Positions 12,062-22,042 of a stretch of DNA of 64,000 nucleotides are shown piece after piece (the stretch's first letter is position 1; each line of letters starts with the position of its first letter). The notes beneath the pieces were generated by a model. It saw only the letters and a list, made by a program, of their open reading frames with translations. It made no database searches and was not told where the DNA came from. The stretch lies in contig NC_063072.1 in assembly GCF_022605165.1 (NCBI RefSeq), positions 2,852,001 to 2,916,000 of the forward strand. Direction: 5' to 3'. The translations under genes and the position numbers were made by a program. The stretch is from Purpureocillium takamizusanense (taxonomy: Eukaryota > Ascomycota > Sordariomycetes > Hypocreales > Ophiocordycipitaceae).

Positions 12062-12143
12062 GCGTGATTGGTTTAGTGGTAAAATTCTCCGTTGCCATCC
12101 GCGCAACGTCGGGGAGCCCTGGGTTCGATTCCCAGATCACGCA
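12062..12143 (+). tRNA. tRNA-Gly (anticodon GCC) with 11-nt intron
   Basis: Cloverleaf can be drawn by hand. The acceptor stem GCGTGAT (12062..12068) pairs with ATCACGC (12136..12142) and the discriminator is A12143. The D-arm contains the A box (TGGTTTAGTGG). Anticodon stem CTCCG pairs with CGGGG (one T-G wobble), and the anticodon GCC lies at 12094..12096. T stem CTGGG pairs with CCCAG around TTCGATT (B box GGTTCGATTCC). An 11-nt intron (12098..12108) sits right after position 37, the canonical place for eukaryotic tRNA introns. The mature tRNA would be 71 nt, normal for tRNA-Gly. Confidence 0.93.
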
Positions 12144-12156
12144 TGTCTCATCAAGT

Positions 12157-12185
12157 GTTTCTTTTTGCCTTTCACTTTTTTTTTT
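12157..12185 (+). terminator. Probable RNA polymerase III terminator T-runs
   Basis: Two T tracts, one of five and one of more than ten T, lie within about 45 bases downstream of the tRNA. Pol III terminates at runs of four or more T on the coding strand. Confidence 0.7.
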
Positions 12186-13162
12186 GCCATCTCCGTCTCC
12201 CTCCCTCTCTCTATTCATTCATTCATCTCTCTCAAATTTTAACCCTTTAAGTTTCCCCGCCTCCCTAAGGTTGGGTATTCAGAACATGAAGGTGTGGGTG
12301 ATGATGGGTGAGTGAGTGAGTGACTGTTGAGAGTCGTCGGCCTTGCTGGACTCGCTTCGACGCGTCTTGATCACTTTGTTTTTTTATTTGTATTTACCGC
12401 TTAGGGTGGTGAAAGGGGGGACAGGGATGGATGGGTGGGCGGCTGAGATCGTTTGTTCGTTATTGGGGGCTGACCAGCACGGATCGTGGGCGAGGCCTCG
12501 TACACATAACTCGCATGTACATACTGGACTGTACGAAGTGAGGATACTGTACGGAGTACCGGTCTCGTGTATCAGCAGGTAGTTTCGGCAAGAGGTCGTG
12601 CACGCGGTGCCACGGGTCTGGAACGTGCACGTGCCCTGCCCCCTCAACTCCAAATCATACACATACGAAGCACGTCATAAATATACTATGTACAGTGTAA
12701 GTGATGGACACGGTGCATGCTAATGACGTGCATGGGCTTGCAGATGCCCAAAGCCCGGACGGACGAACGGTCGGCTGGTCGTTCCAAATCTGCCAAAGAC
12801 GAAAAGCGAGAAACGTGTCTCTCAAGCCATGCGAACGCCGTCATGTCGGGGGCCGCTCAAGGCTCAAAAAACAAACAACACATGCCCCTTTGGGCCTGCG
12901 GGTCATAATAAAACTTGATCAAATCTCCGGGAACTCCCACTGTTTCCTAGTGCCAGACTCCCAACAATGATACCTGGATGCTCTATGCGAGAACAAAGGA
13001 AAAACAAAAGACGACCAACGGCGCCAAGCATATGAGGTTAGGGGGTAAAAAGAGACACAAAGCATTTCCTGTTGTAAGTACTGAAAGACGACATGTCAAG
13101 AATAGAAACGGCGAGATGTGGGGGTTCAATCGTCGGGTATCACTTGGCATACATCACGCCCA
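12186..13162. other. Intergenic, no gene seen
   Basis: Nothing coding is supported between the tRNA and the 3' end of the DCAF4-like gene on the - strand. It contains one copy of the 9-mer TACGGAGTA (12550..12558) and TCAT/GTGA short repeats near 12215 and 12305. Confidence 0.5.
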
Positions 13163-14924
13163 TCAGGCCTCGTCGTCGAAATGTACCGTCCCGAACGAGT
13201 ACTTCCTCAGGGACGGGCCCTCGCCCACAAAGAGGCTGGGCGTCTTCTCCCACGGCATCTGCTGGAACATGAGGGCGCGCACCGGCGTGTCGGAGCGGGC
13301 GGCGCGGGCCAGCGCGGGGCTCCGCAGGGCACGGCCGGAGCGCAGCGAAAAGAGCCTCACGGTGCCGTCGTCCTGCGCCGCGGCCGCCACGCCGAGTTGC
13401 GGGCTCACGTCCCACCCCGTGTGGAAGTGCGCGGCGTTGCGGTACGCGGGGAATTCAAGCAGCGGGCTCGTGCCGTTGGGCCGGCGGCAGCCGAGGAACC
13501 GCATGTCGTAGAGGGCCATGGAGTTCTGCAGGCCGGCGACGAGGATCTGGTGCTCGTTGACGCTGCGCAGGTGGGCGATGGAGCTGGCGTGCCGGGTCCA
13601 CGACCACTCCGACTCGGGAGTGCGCAGGTCCGTCATCCAGAGACGCGGCTGGCGGCCGCCGGCGAGGAGGATGTTGTGGTTGCCGTGCTGGAAATCCTGG
13701 TCGAAGATCTCCTGCGGCAGGTGCAGGCCCTTGGGCGGGCTCTGCGGCGAGATCCACGCCATAGTCTCGTTGGAGCGGACGCGCAGGATACCAGCGTTGG
13801 TGCCGATGACGCAGAGGAGGTCCGACGCGGCCGGGGCAGGCGTGCTCTGATGCACGAGCCACTCATCGCGAAGTCGATGGCGGATGGACAGGCGTTGGTA
13901 ATGATTAGCTGTGGTCCAGGTCAGCCTGGCCGTCTCGACCCTGTGCTTCAACTACGCAGCCTTCTGTTTAAACATACTCTCGCCTAGCAGCCAGTGCGGC
14001 CGGGGGTCATCCGGGGAAGACAGGGGTGGGGAGAAGAAGTAGAGCCCGCAGCTGTGGTCCGGCTCCCGGGACGTGAGGAGCATCTTGTGCGAGGGCTTGT
14101 GGTACTTGATCGACGACATCTGCGGGCACCGAATCATTTCCGTGCGGAAGGACGGCCCGCGTTCCAGCGTACCAGGGCAGTCTCGGTCAAATGTAATGCT
14201 GGAGGGGGGGTGTTCATGGTCAGGGTCTCACCGAACTCCCGGGCAACATGTCTCACATACCAGTCGTTGTCATCTGTGGATATGTAGCTCCCAACGAGCG
14301 TCTCCTCGTCCAGGGCTTCAGCTCAAGTCAGCATCGAAATGGACAAGACGGTGACACAACCGCCAGCCGGAGAAGGGACAGGGGACTCACTCGCGTAAGC
14401 CACACCAAGGCCAGTCTTGGTGTCCTCCCCGCCCACGTAGAAGCAGGGCATGTTGGCGAAGCGAGGCCGCGCAAAGCTGGGCACAAACGGCACGTGGCCC
14501 TTGTAGACCACGCCGCCCGACCACGCCGCGGCGCCCAAGTCCCCGTCGTCGGCGCGCGCACCGTAGCCCGCCACCCCGCCGGCAGCGGTCCTCGTGATCT
14601 CAGTCTCGCGGGCGAGCAGTCCCGAGGGCAGTATGTTGCGCCGCAAGACGCTGCGCCTTATGTGGTTGCGCAATAGGTGCGCCTTGCGACGCGCCTCCCG
14701 CCGCGTAGTGTCCTCGACGCGGCGTTTCTTCACCGAGTCGGCCGACCATGATGCCGATGGAGGCGCCGTGTGAGACTTTTCAATCTTGAAGTACTTCTTC
14801 TTTTCCTCATCTGCGGGCAAGATGAAGTTAGAAACATGGTCATCCGGAACGTGCGGTCCAAGAGCGCCCCGGGGTTGTATGCCATCTCACCGTAGTAATA
14901 GCCCGGTATCTCTACCGGTGGCAT
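13163..14924 (-). CDS. DCAF4/WDR21-like WD-repeat protein (putative CUL4-DDB1 receptor)
   Basis: Five exons in my model: 14924..14891, 14810..14391, 14321..14261 (or from 14315), 14198..13978, 13908..13163. This gives 493 (or 491) residues with all phases consistent. Introns use GTGAG, GTGAGT, GTATGT and GTATGT donors. The N-terminus reads PVEIPGYYY, then DEEKKKYFKIE across the first intron, matching the PGFYYD..KKYF start of DCAF4/WDR21 proteins. The C-terminal half contains degenerate WD repeats (LRVRSNETMAWIS, ILLAGGRQPRLWMTDLRT, ILVAGLQNSMALYDMRF, AAAAQDDGTVRLFSL). Vertebrate DCAF4 is a substrate adaptor of CUL4-DDB1 ubiquitin ligase; the same role here is inferred from family. The third-exon acceptor is uncertain (TTGAG versus TGAAG, 6 nt apart). 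A GTCACGTGAC palindrome lies 267 bp upstream of the ATG. Confidence 0.8.
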
Positions 14925-15771
14925 CTTTGTCGGCTCGACGCCCAGCCCGGATTGTTGACAGGTTATGAATGAAAGCCAAATCCCTAGCAAGTCAAGATGG
15001 AAAACAAGTCCCTTGGGCGGGAAAACCACGGACTCTCAAAAATCGAAACGAGACCAGGGTGCTTGTGGCCATGCTCAATATCACGGGCTCATGTCAAGCA
15101 AAGAGTGTGTGAGTGGCGGCACTTTGGCCTTGGAAGCAGCCGGCAGTGGTCAGTGGTCACAAGCAGCGCTGTCGCCGCCCAAGCCAAACAGTCACGTGAC
15201 TTTACCCCATGGCCGTCTGCTACACGCTTCGTGCACCAACGAAACAGAAACAGCCTTCGGTGACCAGGGAGGGCATGACCACGACGGCCGGCCGACGTCT
15301 TCAGCCCTACAGCACTGCCTCTTCAAGGGCTCCCTGCTTCCCGCTCGACGGCTGACACGCATCGTTGCCAAGACTGCAGCTTGCAGTTCCCCAGCTTGCA
15401 GTTCCCCAGCATGCAGGGCCCACGCCGGTGCCGCAAACCGCGATATCGTACATACGAAGCGCCCCCTCCCCATGCACTTCCCCATTCGCTAGGTGCGAGC
15501 GGATAATCCTATAGACGGCGTATGCCATTGCTGGAAGCGCAGCCGTATCTCACACATTTCACGGGCACCCGGCACGAGAACAAGTATTTTTTACTTCTTT
15601 ATTAGTTTGTCTATGAAAGACAGGTCTCTAGTTGGTATATGAAAAGTTGCCCCTTCACCCACACCAGGAACGCGACGATGCTCAGCTAAGACTCATACAA
15701 TGCAATTTAAACATAGAGAAAGCGAAAGGAGCAGGCGTTCAGCCGTGCGGGTATGTAGTATGGAGTCTTAT
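14925..15771. other. Promoter of DCAF4-like gene and 3' flank of pma1
   Basis: No gene supported. It contains a tandem TTGCAGTTCCCCAGC-type duplication (15381..15410) and the GTCACGTGAC palindrome noted separately. The pma1 3' UTR is presumably the AT-richer part 15580..15771. Confidence 0.5.
15191..15200. promoter_or_regulatory. GTCACGTGAC palindrome (E-box/Cbf1-type site)
   Basis: A perfect 10-bp palindrome containing CACGTG, the core bound by bHLH factors (Cbf1-type consensus RTCACRTG). It lies 267 bp upstream of the DCAF4-like start codon. Binding is inferred from the motif only. Confidence 0.4.
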
Positions 15772-18700
15772 TTACTGCGACTTCTCGTGCTGGGTGGACA
15801 CACGCTGGAGGGAGACAACTGCGCAGCTGTTAGTCAAAATGTTCCGCAGAGACGCAGGGCACGGGTTAATCGTCAACTTACCAAAGTCTTCCAGCGAGCG
15901 CTGCTTCTGGTTGCGCTTAGGCGACTTGCCGTGCATGAGGTTGTCAAACCCGGCAGAGCCCTGCATGAAGTAGTAGAGACCACCCATGACAGAGAAGATA
16001 CCGAACGAGAAGATCCAGATACGGACAACGGCGACGATGCTGGTCTGGCCGTGGTCGAACCAGCCGAAGATGCAGAACAGCGTGGCGATGATGTCCACAA
16101 CCAAAATGGCACCGCTGAGCTGCCACGAGGGAATCGAGGACCAGAAAGGACCGTTGGCGCGGGTGATGAAGATCAGCCAGTTCTCAGTGAGCGAGATCTC
16201 AAGGAAGAGAACCTCATCGATGTTACCGAAGTTCTGGACGATACCGCCATCCTTGCCACCAGCGTACATGGTGGTGAGGGCAATCCAGGTACCAACGGCA
16301 AGGACGACACCAAGAAGGACAGACATTCCCCAGAGCTTGGGCAGGTTCCACTTGACAGGAGTCTGCGAGAAGGGAGCGTTGTCGTAGGCAATGGCCAGGG
16401 TGGCGATATCGGCGAAAATGGCAATGAAGACGACAAGCTCAATGTTCAAGCTGCGGTTCAGGATGGCGATCCAAAGGCCAAGGAAGATCTCCATGTGCAG
16501 GGACAGGGCGATACGGTAGACGACGTAGGCGTACATGCGGTGGAAAATCTGGCGGGACGTCTTGAGGGCGTCGATGATGGCACCCAGACCAGGAGCAAGG
16601 AAGACAATGTCGGCGGCGGAGCGAGCGGCGTCAGAGGCACCCTCGACGGCGATACCGGTATCGGCCTTCTTCAGGGAGGGAGCATCGTTGACACCGTCAC
16701 CAGTCATGGCAACGAGGTAGCCACGCTGCTGGAGAATCTCGACGACCGAGTACTTGTGCTGGGGGAAGACCTCGGCGAAACCATCGGCAGCCTCGACGAA
16801 ATCGTAGACCTCAGAGCCGGGCATGTCACCGCCACCGCCGAGACCGAGACGCTCAGCGTTGTAGACGTTGGTGCCGAGACCGAGCTGGCGGGAAGTCTCA
16901 CGGGCGATACCGACGGCGTCACCAGTCAACATCTTGATGGAGAGACCCAGACGCTTGGCCTCGTTGATCGTGCGGGCAGTGTCGTGACGGGGGGGGTCAG
17001 AGCAGGGCATGATGCCGAGAATCTCCCAGGCACCCTCACCACGCTTGCGGGCAACACCGAGAGAACGGAAACCACGGGTGGCGAACTCAGCGACGCAGTT
17101 CTTGTAAGCCTTGTCGACGGCCTCGGGGATGGGGTGGTCCTCCTCGACAGTCTTGAGGACGAAGAGGGGAGCACCCTTAACGCAGGTGATGCGCTCACCC
17201 TGGGGGGACTCGACGACGGCCTGGACCTTCTTGGAGACGGGGTCGAAGGGGTGGAAGTCAAGGACCTTGTACTTGGACAGGACACTCTTGGCGCGGGGGT
17301 AGTACTTGAGGGCCTTGAGAAAAGCCTTGTCGATGGCATCGATACCCTTCTTCTTGCGGGAGGCGGCCAAGCAGGCAGTGAGCATCAGGTCATCGGGGTC
17401 GACGCCCTGGACGGTGAAGGGCTCAGAGAGAGACAGCTTGTTCTTGGTCAGGGTACCGGTCTTGTCGGAGCAGAGAATCTCGACACCAGCCAGAGACTCA
17501 ATGGCGGACAGCTTCTGGACGATGGCCTGCTTCTTGGCGAGGTAGGCGGCACCGACAGCCATGGTGGTGGTGACGACGGCGGGGAGACCGACGGGGACAC
17601 CAACGATTGTGATGGCCAGGGTGAAGCGCAGGATGTCGACAATGTGGTTGGAGCGGTAGAAGGACGAAACCCAGACAACCAGGAGGGTGACGATGACCAG
17701 GATGAGCAGAATTGTGCCAATGCCGTTGAGGACCTCGGTGAAGTGACCAGTGCCACCAGCAGACTGAGAGACCAGGGCGGCGGCGCGACCGACGAAGGTG
17801 TTGTCACCAGTGGCAGTGACGACGACGAAGGCCTCACCACGCTTGACAGCGGAGGAAGCGAAGCAGTTGTCGCCCTTGTGCTTGTCGACAGCGAGCGACT
17901 CACCGGTGATGGCGGACTGGTCGACCTGAAGGAAGGCATCCTCGGTGACGATGCGGCCATCAGCGGGGATAATGGTACCCTGGGAAGAAAGGTTAGCTCA
18001 GCCGCGCGAATGAATTGGGGTCAGAATGTAATTATGAGACTCACTTCCTCAACCTGCAGGATATCGCCAGGAACGACCTCGGGGGCCTCGACCTCCTTGA
18101 GGGTGCCGTCACGGAGAACGACAGCCTTGAGAGCGAGGGTCTTCTTCAATTCTTCGACAATGGAACCAGCCTGGAACTCCTGAATGAAACCAACACAGGC
18201 GTTGAGCAGGAGGAGACCGCAGATGACACCGAAATCGACCCAGTCCTCGAGACCGGCAGCAAGGACAGCGGCAGCCTAGAGAGGGGAAATGTCATGTTAG
18301 CGCCACTGCGACTCGTGTGTGTGTGCATGTGTGATTTTCGCTGGTGAATTTGCACGTGTGAATAAAGTCGCCAACGACTCGCGCATGGCTGGAATTCAAT
18401 TGCATGCGACTCGACGCAAGAGGCGGCGGCGGCGGCGGCGACGCCAGGCCAGGTGAGGCGAGGCCAGACCAAGGTTCAAGCAGGCCAGCCCGGCCTCCCA
18501 GCGCTGGAAGCGGCGACGCCGCCAGTCGCGGGCGGAGTCGCCAGCGCTGAGAAGCCGGTCCTGCATGCCCGAATGCCTGCTGGGCCAACTGCAGAGCATA
18601 CAAACAGTGGCTGTCCCGTTGTGGACTGGCGTGCCTGCTGCAGTGGCGGGCGTGTCGGATGGATCGGCCACACCTCGCATGCAACCCCCACATGGGTGCC

Positions 18701-19411
18701 AGCCAGTCTGGTGAGCCAATTGCTGCTGGCCCACACCAGACAGCTCATGTGGAGCTGGTAATCTGCGGGAAAAAAAGCGCGAAAAAAAATACAGCCCGAA
18801 AAATAACACTGGGCAGGTCGTCACCCACACCCGCACCCGCATTTTGCGTGCAGAGTGCGGCGTTGGTGGCAAGCCGCCGCGGCGTCATTGGGACTGGGAC
18901 CGTGCAAGGGGGGGGTTTGCGATGCGAGCTGGGGGGGAAAGCGGTGACGCGGGAATGACTGTGACAGCGACATTGAAAAGCCGCGGGAGTAAAAACTCAC
19001 CTCCATGACGAACTGGATAGGGCCGACAAAGTAGGAGAAGAACTTGAGAATCAGGTTCTCCTTCTCCTCCTTCATCTGGTTGAGACCGTACTTGCGGCGG
19101 CGGGCGACAACCTCGGACTCGGTCAGACCAACGCGGCTGTCGGTCTGGAGCATGTCCTCGGGGACAACACGGCCACCACCGGGGGTGCCCTCCTCCTCCT
19201 CCTCATCGAAGGCGCCGTGGCCATCCTGGGACTCGAGGTCTTCGATCAGGGCGTCAATGTCCTCGTCGTCGTCGTCGTCGGCAGAGCCGGCGGCCTCGAC
19301 CTTCTTGGGAGCGGCCTGGTGGTGCTGCTGCTGCGCGCGCTTCTCGTCGAAGTTGCCCGACTCGATGTTGGTGTCCAGCGCGGGCGCGCCGACGGCCTTG
19401 TCGTCAGCCAT
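15772..19411 (-). CDS. pma1: Plasma-membrane H+-ATPase (P-type, P3A)
   Basis: Four exons, 19411..19001, 18275..18045, 17979..15882 and 15818..15772, join in frame to 928 residues, the normal fungal Pma1 length. The protein pumps protons out of the cell using ATP and sets the gradient for nutrient uptake. Visible landmarks: acidic N-terminus ([16 protein letters not shown]), TGES loop near residue 240, phosphorylated Asp in [13 protein letters not shown] near residue 386, [13 protein letters not shown] nucleotide-binding loop, [10 protein letters not shown] hinge near residue 641, M5-M10 hydrophobic spans, and the conserved tail SLEDF then [15 protein letters not shown]. This tail holds the Ser/Thr pair used for glucose-dependent activation in yeast. 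Intron 1 is 725 nt, exceptionally long. Intron 3 (15881..15819, 63 nt) is a multiple of three without stops, so retention would add 21 residues to the tail. Codon bias is extreme, as expected for a very highly expressed gene, and creates a long antisense ORF. Confidence 0.97.
18276..19000 (-). other. Long first intron of pma1 (725 nt)
   Basis: The donor is GTGAGT directly after codon 137 (...FVME) and the acceptor CTAG directly before the [12 protein letters not shown] exon; phase 0. Other introns in this window are mostly 53-145 nt. It contains a (GGC)n tract near 18423..18440, GGCCAGG-type repeats and A/G homopolymers. No conserved coding exon is missing: the flanking Pma1 residues are contiguous. 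Confidence 0.85.
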
Positions 19412-22024
19412 GGCGGGGGGCGAGAGCAAAAAGGAGCTCGGGTGTAGGATCCTAGGATTGGGTGCTGGGGGTTTTCCTTTTGTTGATACAAATGCGGGCT
19501 CTTAGGGTATCAGGACGACGGCGGCCACAGGTCGCTCGTGCGTAGGGTGAGAGCGCAGGTCAGCGATGGAGTGGAGAGGGGAGGGGGAAGAAAAAGAGAA
19601 GAAAGAAGGTGAGCGTCGAAGCACCACACGAAGGGGACGGCAATGGTCACTCAGTGCAACGCATTCGTGGGTGTCGAGAGAAGAAGGGGAAAGGGAAGAA
19701 GAAGCCGGGCTACGGGATGGGTGGGAGCGAGTATTTCAATGGATTAGGCGGCGGTGGTGCCGGGTACACACTTGGCTCAGAGTGAGTGAGCGAGCGAGCG
19801 AGACTGCCTGCCTGCCTGCTTGCCTGCCTACGACGACGGACCAGAAGCTTTGGGCGCTCTCACACCTTACTGAGGAGACTTTTGCCCGCGCGCCCGCCAG
19901 CATTGAGTTAGCGACTGGACTGGCTTGTTGACTGCAGGCCGGTCCGGCCCTGTCCTGGGGGGGGGGGGCCTCTGGGTTCCTCGGGCCCTGGCCCCACCGT
20001 GGGCCGGACGTGGTACCTACTGACCCATGGCGTCGCCCCCCTGCACGCCCCATGGATGCCGGCCGACGCTCGCCCCAGGGATCCACCGCCCATCCATCCC
20101 TCTGCCCCACCAGGCCCCATCCCAGGCACAGGCACACACACTCACGAAAAAAAAGTCTGGCTCGTTTCCGGGCTGCGGGAGTACACGGACGCAGTCAGTG
20201 CGGATTCGGCGGCCGCGGCACGGTGCGTATCAGGACGGGACACAGGAGCCCGCTAGCGCCAGGTCATTCCCCCCCCTCTCCCCCGAAAAACGGGCTCCAG
20301 CGAGTTCCAGGTGCCTTCATCGTGGAGTCGCGGATGGGTGAACCGCATCGAGGCCACGGTACGGTACGGAGCCGACGGCCTTGAAGAAAGATGAGTATGA
20401 GTGTCTGGCACGGCCGCGAAAGAGTCAGGGCGGCTGTGAGATGCTCTCTCCCTTGTGGCGCGCTCTGTGTCGAGCACTTGCTCACTGTACGTCGCTTCTC
20501 TGTAACAAGGTCTGGTGCATCAATGTACGAATACACACACCTACGGGCCTGCCGCCAGAAATGGCGTCCACCTGCCCACAGTGACAATCGCCGCCAAGCA
20601 CCGCGGCAATGTCGTGTTGGCTGCTTCGCGTGCGGTCGGCGTGGCGCCCTCGTCATGTTGTCTCTGAACCCCAGCGTCATTCATTCATCGTCGCCCTCGA
20701 AGCTGGACCAATTACGCGTAGTAGCTGCGTAATGGCACTGCCCGAACACGTTGTACAAAGACGTCACTACGAGCAACTCACAGGCGCGAGTACTGAAGCC
20801 ATTAGGTACTACTTGTTACAGCATCTTGCCTTACGTACCTTGTCTGCGTGGCCGCCTCAAAGGACACTGCTGGGCCAAAGGCCGTCCGTAGCAACAAAGC
20901 GATAGCAGCTACCTACTACGAAAGCGAAAAAGCCAGAGCCAAAGCCAGAGCCCGCCAGGCACAGTATCGCAATCTCACCAACATCGTCAATGACCCCATG
21001 GGCACGGCGCGCCTCCAGAAAGAGACGCGGCTCTTGGCGGCTCCGGGTCTCCTGAGTGGCACGGCACCGGCTCTCGTAGGCGGCGTCGCCATGTCGATAT
21101 GAGGTAATGAGAAAGCCAGACCAGCACGATGCTGCAGGTCCCAGCTGTGCCCGACGCGCGCGTCGACAGAGTCGTCGTGTCATGCCGGGCCAGCTCGATG
21201 ACGATACATTTCCGCACTTACCGAGCACGTGTTGACGCAGAGGGCGCGGCGGCGCGGTGGTTAAGCTCGGACGTCCTCGCATGCGCTGCAGTGTACAGTC
21301 ATGGCTTGGTAAAGACAGCCATCAAAGGTCGACATCAGCGGCAAAGAAAGAGTTGATGCCCCTCCCCCTGGGTGCGTGCAGGCGCCGCGTCGCCTCTGGA
21401 GTGTGCGTCGACGACGCACATGACCCATGGCCCCGAGGGGAGAGAGACTTCCAGTCGCGCCGAGCTTGGCGGGCCATTTAAAGCGACTTTGAAGTCTCAG
21501 TACAGGGCCGAGTCTGCGCGCACGCGCTCGTAGCTGGCACGTACGGACGCGGCGGCGTGCGCTATCAGGCCGAATTCTAAAGTTGCGCCGCCGCTTGTTC
21601 TGGAGATTCTAGACGTGCGCGGGGCATCACGGTATCAAGGCCTTGTTTCGTGGGGATTGCGTGGTGGAGGCGCCTGGGGCGCACATTGTACTGCCTCTAC
21701 TATCAGTACTAATACAGTGTGCCTTATTGTATCCTACTACTAAGTACCAAAAGGCATGATTGACGCGGCCGAAGAAGACGCACGGAGCAGGCGCAGGTAC
21801 AGGGCCGCTGCTTTGCTTCTATCTTGGCTTCCATTGCTGCATGCCAAGCACCTTAGGTACTAGGTTACGATGCAGAGGTCGGAAGTGACTGTATGTGACA
21901 CGCCTGCTCGTCGGCGTCCTCCGTATCCCGCGAGGGCATTCCATGACGACGAATGAGGTGCGTCGTAAGAAGGCAGCACTACTGATGCACTATATGTGTT
22001 GCGAGACGAAAAGCAGTCGGGTTC

Positions 22025-22042
22025 CGTACGTACGTACGTACG
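22025..22042. repeat. (GTAC)n palindrome, CGTACGTACGTACGTACG
   Basis: An 18-bp alternating, perfectly self-complementary tract in the gene-free region, flanked by TTC and GAA so that the symmetry extends slightly outwards. Confidence 0.9.

Noticed and set aside
14199..14231. A 33-nt GTGAGA...CCAG intron in the DCAF4-like gene
   Set aside because: Too short for splicing. The overlapping 62-nt intron 14260..14199 with GTATGT donor and CTGAC branch gives the conserved reading (DDNDCITFDRDCPG).
15700..18183. An 827-codon open frame on + opposite pma1
   Set aside because: It lies wholly antisense to the pma1 coding exons and introns, is rich in Gly/Asp/Val/Glu as expected from reversed high-bias codons, and has no domain. 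It is a codon-bias shadow.
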